Part shown: positions 60,349-64,000 of the stretch, piece by piece
Layout of the letters: the number at the start of each line of letters is the position of its first letter
How positions within the stretch are numbered: the stretch's first letter is position 1
DNA from: Capitella teleta
Lineage: Eukaryota; Annelida; Polychaeta; Capitellidae
Direction: 5' to 3'
Assembly (NCBI GenBank): GCA_000328365.1
Contig: KB308985.1
Span: 35,381 to 99,380 of the forward strand
Length of the DNA stretch: 64,000 nt
Translations under genes and position numbers: made by a program
Notes under the pieces: model-generated
The model's input: the letters and a program-made list of their open reading frames with translations, nothing else
What the model was told of the DNA's origin: nothing
Databases searched by the model: none

Positions 60349-61614
60349 GCAGTTAATATATTCGACACCTCGCGCAAGAAACTCACAAAAGTAATTTAAA
60401 TTGCGAATAATTATACCTTATTATAATAAAGTATAACCAAATAACGTGTAATTGTTTATACATGTAGTTTGTGTATCAATACTTGATGAAGAAATGCAGG
60501 AGAGGACATGCAATCTCTCAACTTCTGAGTAATAAACCAACACTTCTGAGATCCTAACAACCCCCCCCCCCCTCCCCTCCCGAGTGAGATGTCTAATTAG
60601 AGTTAATGAAAGACGACCGGCGCTCCTTAATCAAGTCATGGTCACTTCTGTCTTGTGATGACGTAACTCTCTCGGAAGCCTGCGTTTAGTCAAGTCAAGC
60701 CAATCAGCTCAATCAACCGGTCACCTGTTCCCCTGTGACACTTAACATCGTACTTCATATCCAAAGGTAAAAACAGGGAGTGCACGGGGTCAGGGTTAAT
60801 TTAATACTAATTTATAATATGTTATCAAATTCGGTGTTATTATTAATTTATTTATTAATAAAAGACAAAGGGTGTGTATTTTCTTGAAATCCGCCATTGT
60901 GGTTTGTGTTGTCACTCAACACTTGTGCGTGATTTCCTCAGGACATCTCCGTTCGCTTATTTCCCAGAACTGATGGCGGATATCTTAAAGCATTAGATGC
61001 GGAGTCCGGATGCCGTATAACTGTAGTTGACCTTATACTTAGAAGAAGTACTTGAGCCGCCGTTTTATCAGTCAGTACTAAGCGGTCTGGATTTTCATTC
61101 ATCGAGGCTCCGGAATTATTTCATTTATATACGGATCACGAGTAAATGTTGAGATCTATTAATATATTAATTAATATATATATATTATATTATATATTAA
61201 TTAGTATATATATTATACTGGTTAAACCTCTGCAAGCACTCTTTGAATCGCAAATTGTTGATAAAAGTAGGTGACAAGTGCGTGGCTATTTTTACGACAC
61301 ACAGGATGGCCTTATTTCAAATGCATACTTCGTGTATAGTGAGTGGTATGACTAGTGTATGATTAATTATAGTAGTATGACTAGTGGTGTATGGTTAAGT
61401 TCTCATTCTGTCTTCTGAGATGAATAACGATGATGATGATGATGATGATGATGTGACTTAGGAAGTTATATCAACTTTAGGGCATGTTAAAAGTATATAG
61501 ATAAAATATGGATTCGTTTTTAAGTTTGATTCGGCTGGCTTCACAGATTAACGCAGTTGATTATAGAATTACTACGCGTACCACGTAGTAAACATTGTGT
61601 GTTTTGGGTGAGTA

Positions 61615-61648
<34 letters not shown>

Positions 61649-61850
61649 CTCTGGATTTCGAGATAAATTCAAATTACATCCTCCCTTACCGTCGATGAGT
61701 GTTGATAATTAGAGTTTCATTTCCGCATTTATAAGATTGATTGGCGATCAATCGAAATATCGTAATCACATGCACGTGTTCACAATACCATTCACATGCA
61801 CGTGCATAGTTAAGAAGCATATGTGTCACGCACGCGCGCGTATCTGACGG

Positions 61851-61943
61851 TGACGTCATAAAACACGAAGCATTTAGCTGCTTTGGAGACAAGCAGGCCT
61901 CATGACGTCATCGTAGAGGAATTATTCTACCTCTATGACGTCA
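61851..61943. promoter_or_regulatory. Cluster of three CRE palindromes
   Basis: TGACGTCA occurs at 61851-61858, 61903-61910 and 61936-61943. Three copies of an 8-base palindrome in 93 bp is far above chance and suggests a CREB/ATF-responsive promoter or enhancer, though no gene start is recognised nearby. Confidence 0.5.
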
Positions 61944-62352
61944 CAGCGGCCACTTGTAAGTTCTAGACGAGTTGCCGAGAACGAAGCGCAACGTGACTCC
62001 GTGTTACGTAATGCGTCGTGTTAAAAATATGACATAACTTGTTTACAACATCGCCAAAACGAGGCGTGACATTAAATTTTGATGACGTACCTGGATTGTG
62101 AATGCATTGACGCAGAGTTTGGTGGCAATGATATTGTGAATACCTGTATGAAACATGCACACTGTATGGCCAGTTGCGTCTAGAGCTTTTTAATCTTTTG
62201 ATTCCGGTCGAAACTCTTCGACCTAAATTTCGTAGCAGCTGATCCCTTTCAATGTGCAGAATTTGTGAATTCATTTCAAGAATTATTAGCTTTTTAGTTT
62301 CCATCCTAAGCCAACATGACTACGTTCAAATGTGAACTTCAAACGCCTACCA

Positions 62353-62386
<34 letters not shown>

Positions 62387-62524
62387 ATGGGCGAAGTAGA
62401 AAAGGCGTTTAATTTGTACCTAAATATGGGAACTATTTTGTAAATCTAAATATTGAAATGCATGCATGTCGAAAATTCAGGACATTTTCCGGCTGACTCT
62501 ATATATAGTAAATGTACATGTATT

Positions 62525-62563
<39 letters not shown>

Positions 62564-62969
62564 CTATTCAAGCAATATGCACTGCATAACTGTATATAAG
62601 CATGACTATTTGACATATATATGTATATATACATATGCAGTAGGAGAACAAAGGTGCACACTGACAGCCAATTACCAATTGCCGTAAAACAGCAATTTTC
62701 TTTCTTTTCTAATTAGTTGATTTTGAACCAAGGTAAAACATGCATGTACAATCGTACTGGCATTATTTTGACACCCAAGAAATGTTGCTATAATATATAC
62801 ATAGAAGACGGGTGAAAGTTAAAAAGACCCCCCCCCACCCACCCACCCCCAAAAAACAAAAACAAAAACAAAAACAAACAAAACAAAAAACAAAAACAAA
62901 AACCTCCCCACACGTGGCACTAACTGACATATAATACGGAGTACCATAATATATAATTATATAGTAAGA

Positions 62970-63076
<107 letters not shown>

Positions 63077-64000
63077 CCAAAGTTAATTTAATTCATGAAG
63101 GGATGATGCTTCAACGAAGATCACGATGTAGAGAGATTGCGTGATTTACAATCAGAACGCTGCCCTCAGGTCACTCACTGTGTGATCAAATACGAGCACG
63201 AGTGAATGTGTCATAGCGATTAGAACATCAGTGTGGAATGCGTGCGTCTCAGCCGCTGTGACTATTCGGTATTCTTATCGCAAGCACACCAGCATCAACA
63301 CATCACATGCTTGTGATCATGGGTTACAAATATTAATCTATATTATCAGAGCAATTTATCTATAAATAACCCCACTTGAATAATGTCTTATGAATTATGA
63401 CATTCCAGTAGATCTAACATTCATCGTCTGAATCGGGTATGACCGTCGACGTGAATCCTGGATGCGTGCCAAGTCCTTCTGCGTTCAATCCACGTCGCGT
63501 CGCTACAGACGCTCGCCACAACAAACCCCCCCCCCCCCCCCCTCCCTCCCCTTTCCCACGTATAGCTCCTAAATAGCCCGTTGATGCCAGTTCCGTGGGA
63601 TGCAGCCGGTTCTTGGCACCGGCGGACGTAAACAAACCGAGGCACGCAGCCACGTCAATTTGGCACAGCGCCAAACCTCCTCTGTCACGAAGATCGGACT
63701 TTCCATGCTTACAAGTTTGCTGTTGCTGGTTACAGATATGTTATTCCGAAGACAAATTCATAATCTGAGGCGACCAAGATGTCGACCGCTGCTTCGCTAA
63801 TCATACGCGTTTTTATACGTTTTGATTACAAACCTGTATTATTCGCAATCAAATTATCATCCCCGTGGAAATCAGTTCTTTTGTATCGAAATACAATACT
63901 GGATATGCTCCTAGTACCCCCTCACCAGTGGAGTAACGCAAACGGAGATTCGGACGCCATTTTGGAGTCGGACAAGTTTGCTGAATGAGTAATTAACTGA

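Noticed and set aside
63414-63988. Overlapping 66-86 codon frames at the right edge
   Set aside because: They include a poly-Gly run from the C-run. No homologue is recognised and the frames conflict.

Overview
The window is animal nuclear DNA: spliced genes, intron-rich loci, LINE remnants, many microsatellites and two assembly gaps (runs of N). I think it is a marine invertebrate bilaterian, because of a single L-type calcium channel gene of the CACNA1S/C/D/F type, retained U12-type introns, very short introns (about 47-60 nt) mixed with kilobase ones, and L2/CR1-like LINE tails. I cannot name the species.

Layout. 1-35790 (+): most of an L-type voltage-gated calcium channel alpha-1 gene (Cav1). 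It runs from IS1 to the stop codon; the N-terminal exons lie left of the window. I resolve about 42 constitutive exons and three tandem exon pairs of identical length: IS3-S4 (107 nt each), IVS3 (84 nt each) and IVS6 to EF-hand (128 nt each). There are also candidate microexons in the IVS3-S4 linker and the C-tail. All joins keep phase except one exon that is one base short (about 22719). Two junctions carry U12-type (minor spliceosome) signals, one with an AC acceptor and one with a GC donor. 35791-39126: 3' UTR and intergenic DNA with a gap. 39127-43054 (+): LRGUK, leucine-rich repeats plus a guanylate kinase domain, with an RFX X-box just before its ATG. 43139-43846 (-): MRPS33, convergent with LRGUK and only 84 bases away stop to stop. 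43847-47100: hairpin repeats and a LINE 3' end. 47117-48684 (+): DCLRE1B/Apollo, an SNM1-family metallo-beta-lactamase nuclease, perhaps with a further decayed or split C-terminal coding stretch to about 49382. 49383-64000: no gene I can support; it holds a second LINE remnant, a 60-bp tandem repeat, microsatellites and clusters of palindromic transcription-factor motifs (CRE, RFX X-box).

The four genes are functionally unrelated: membrane Ca2+ entry, sperm/ciliary biology, mitochondrial translation and telomere or crosslink repair. The most notable biology is the amount of alternative-exon potential in the Cav1 gene, aimed at two voltage-sensor regions and at the repeat IV gate and proximal C-tail, together with its conserved minor-class introns.
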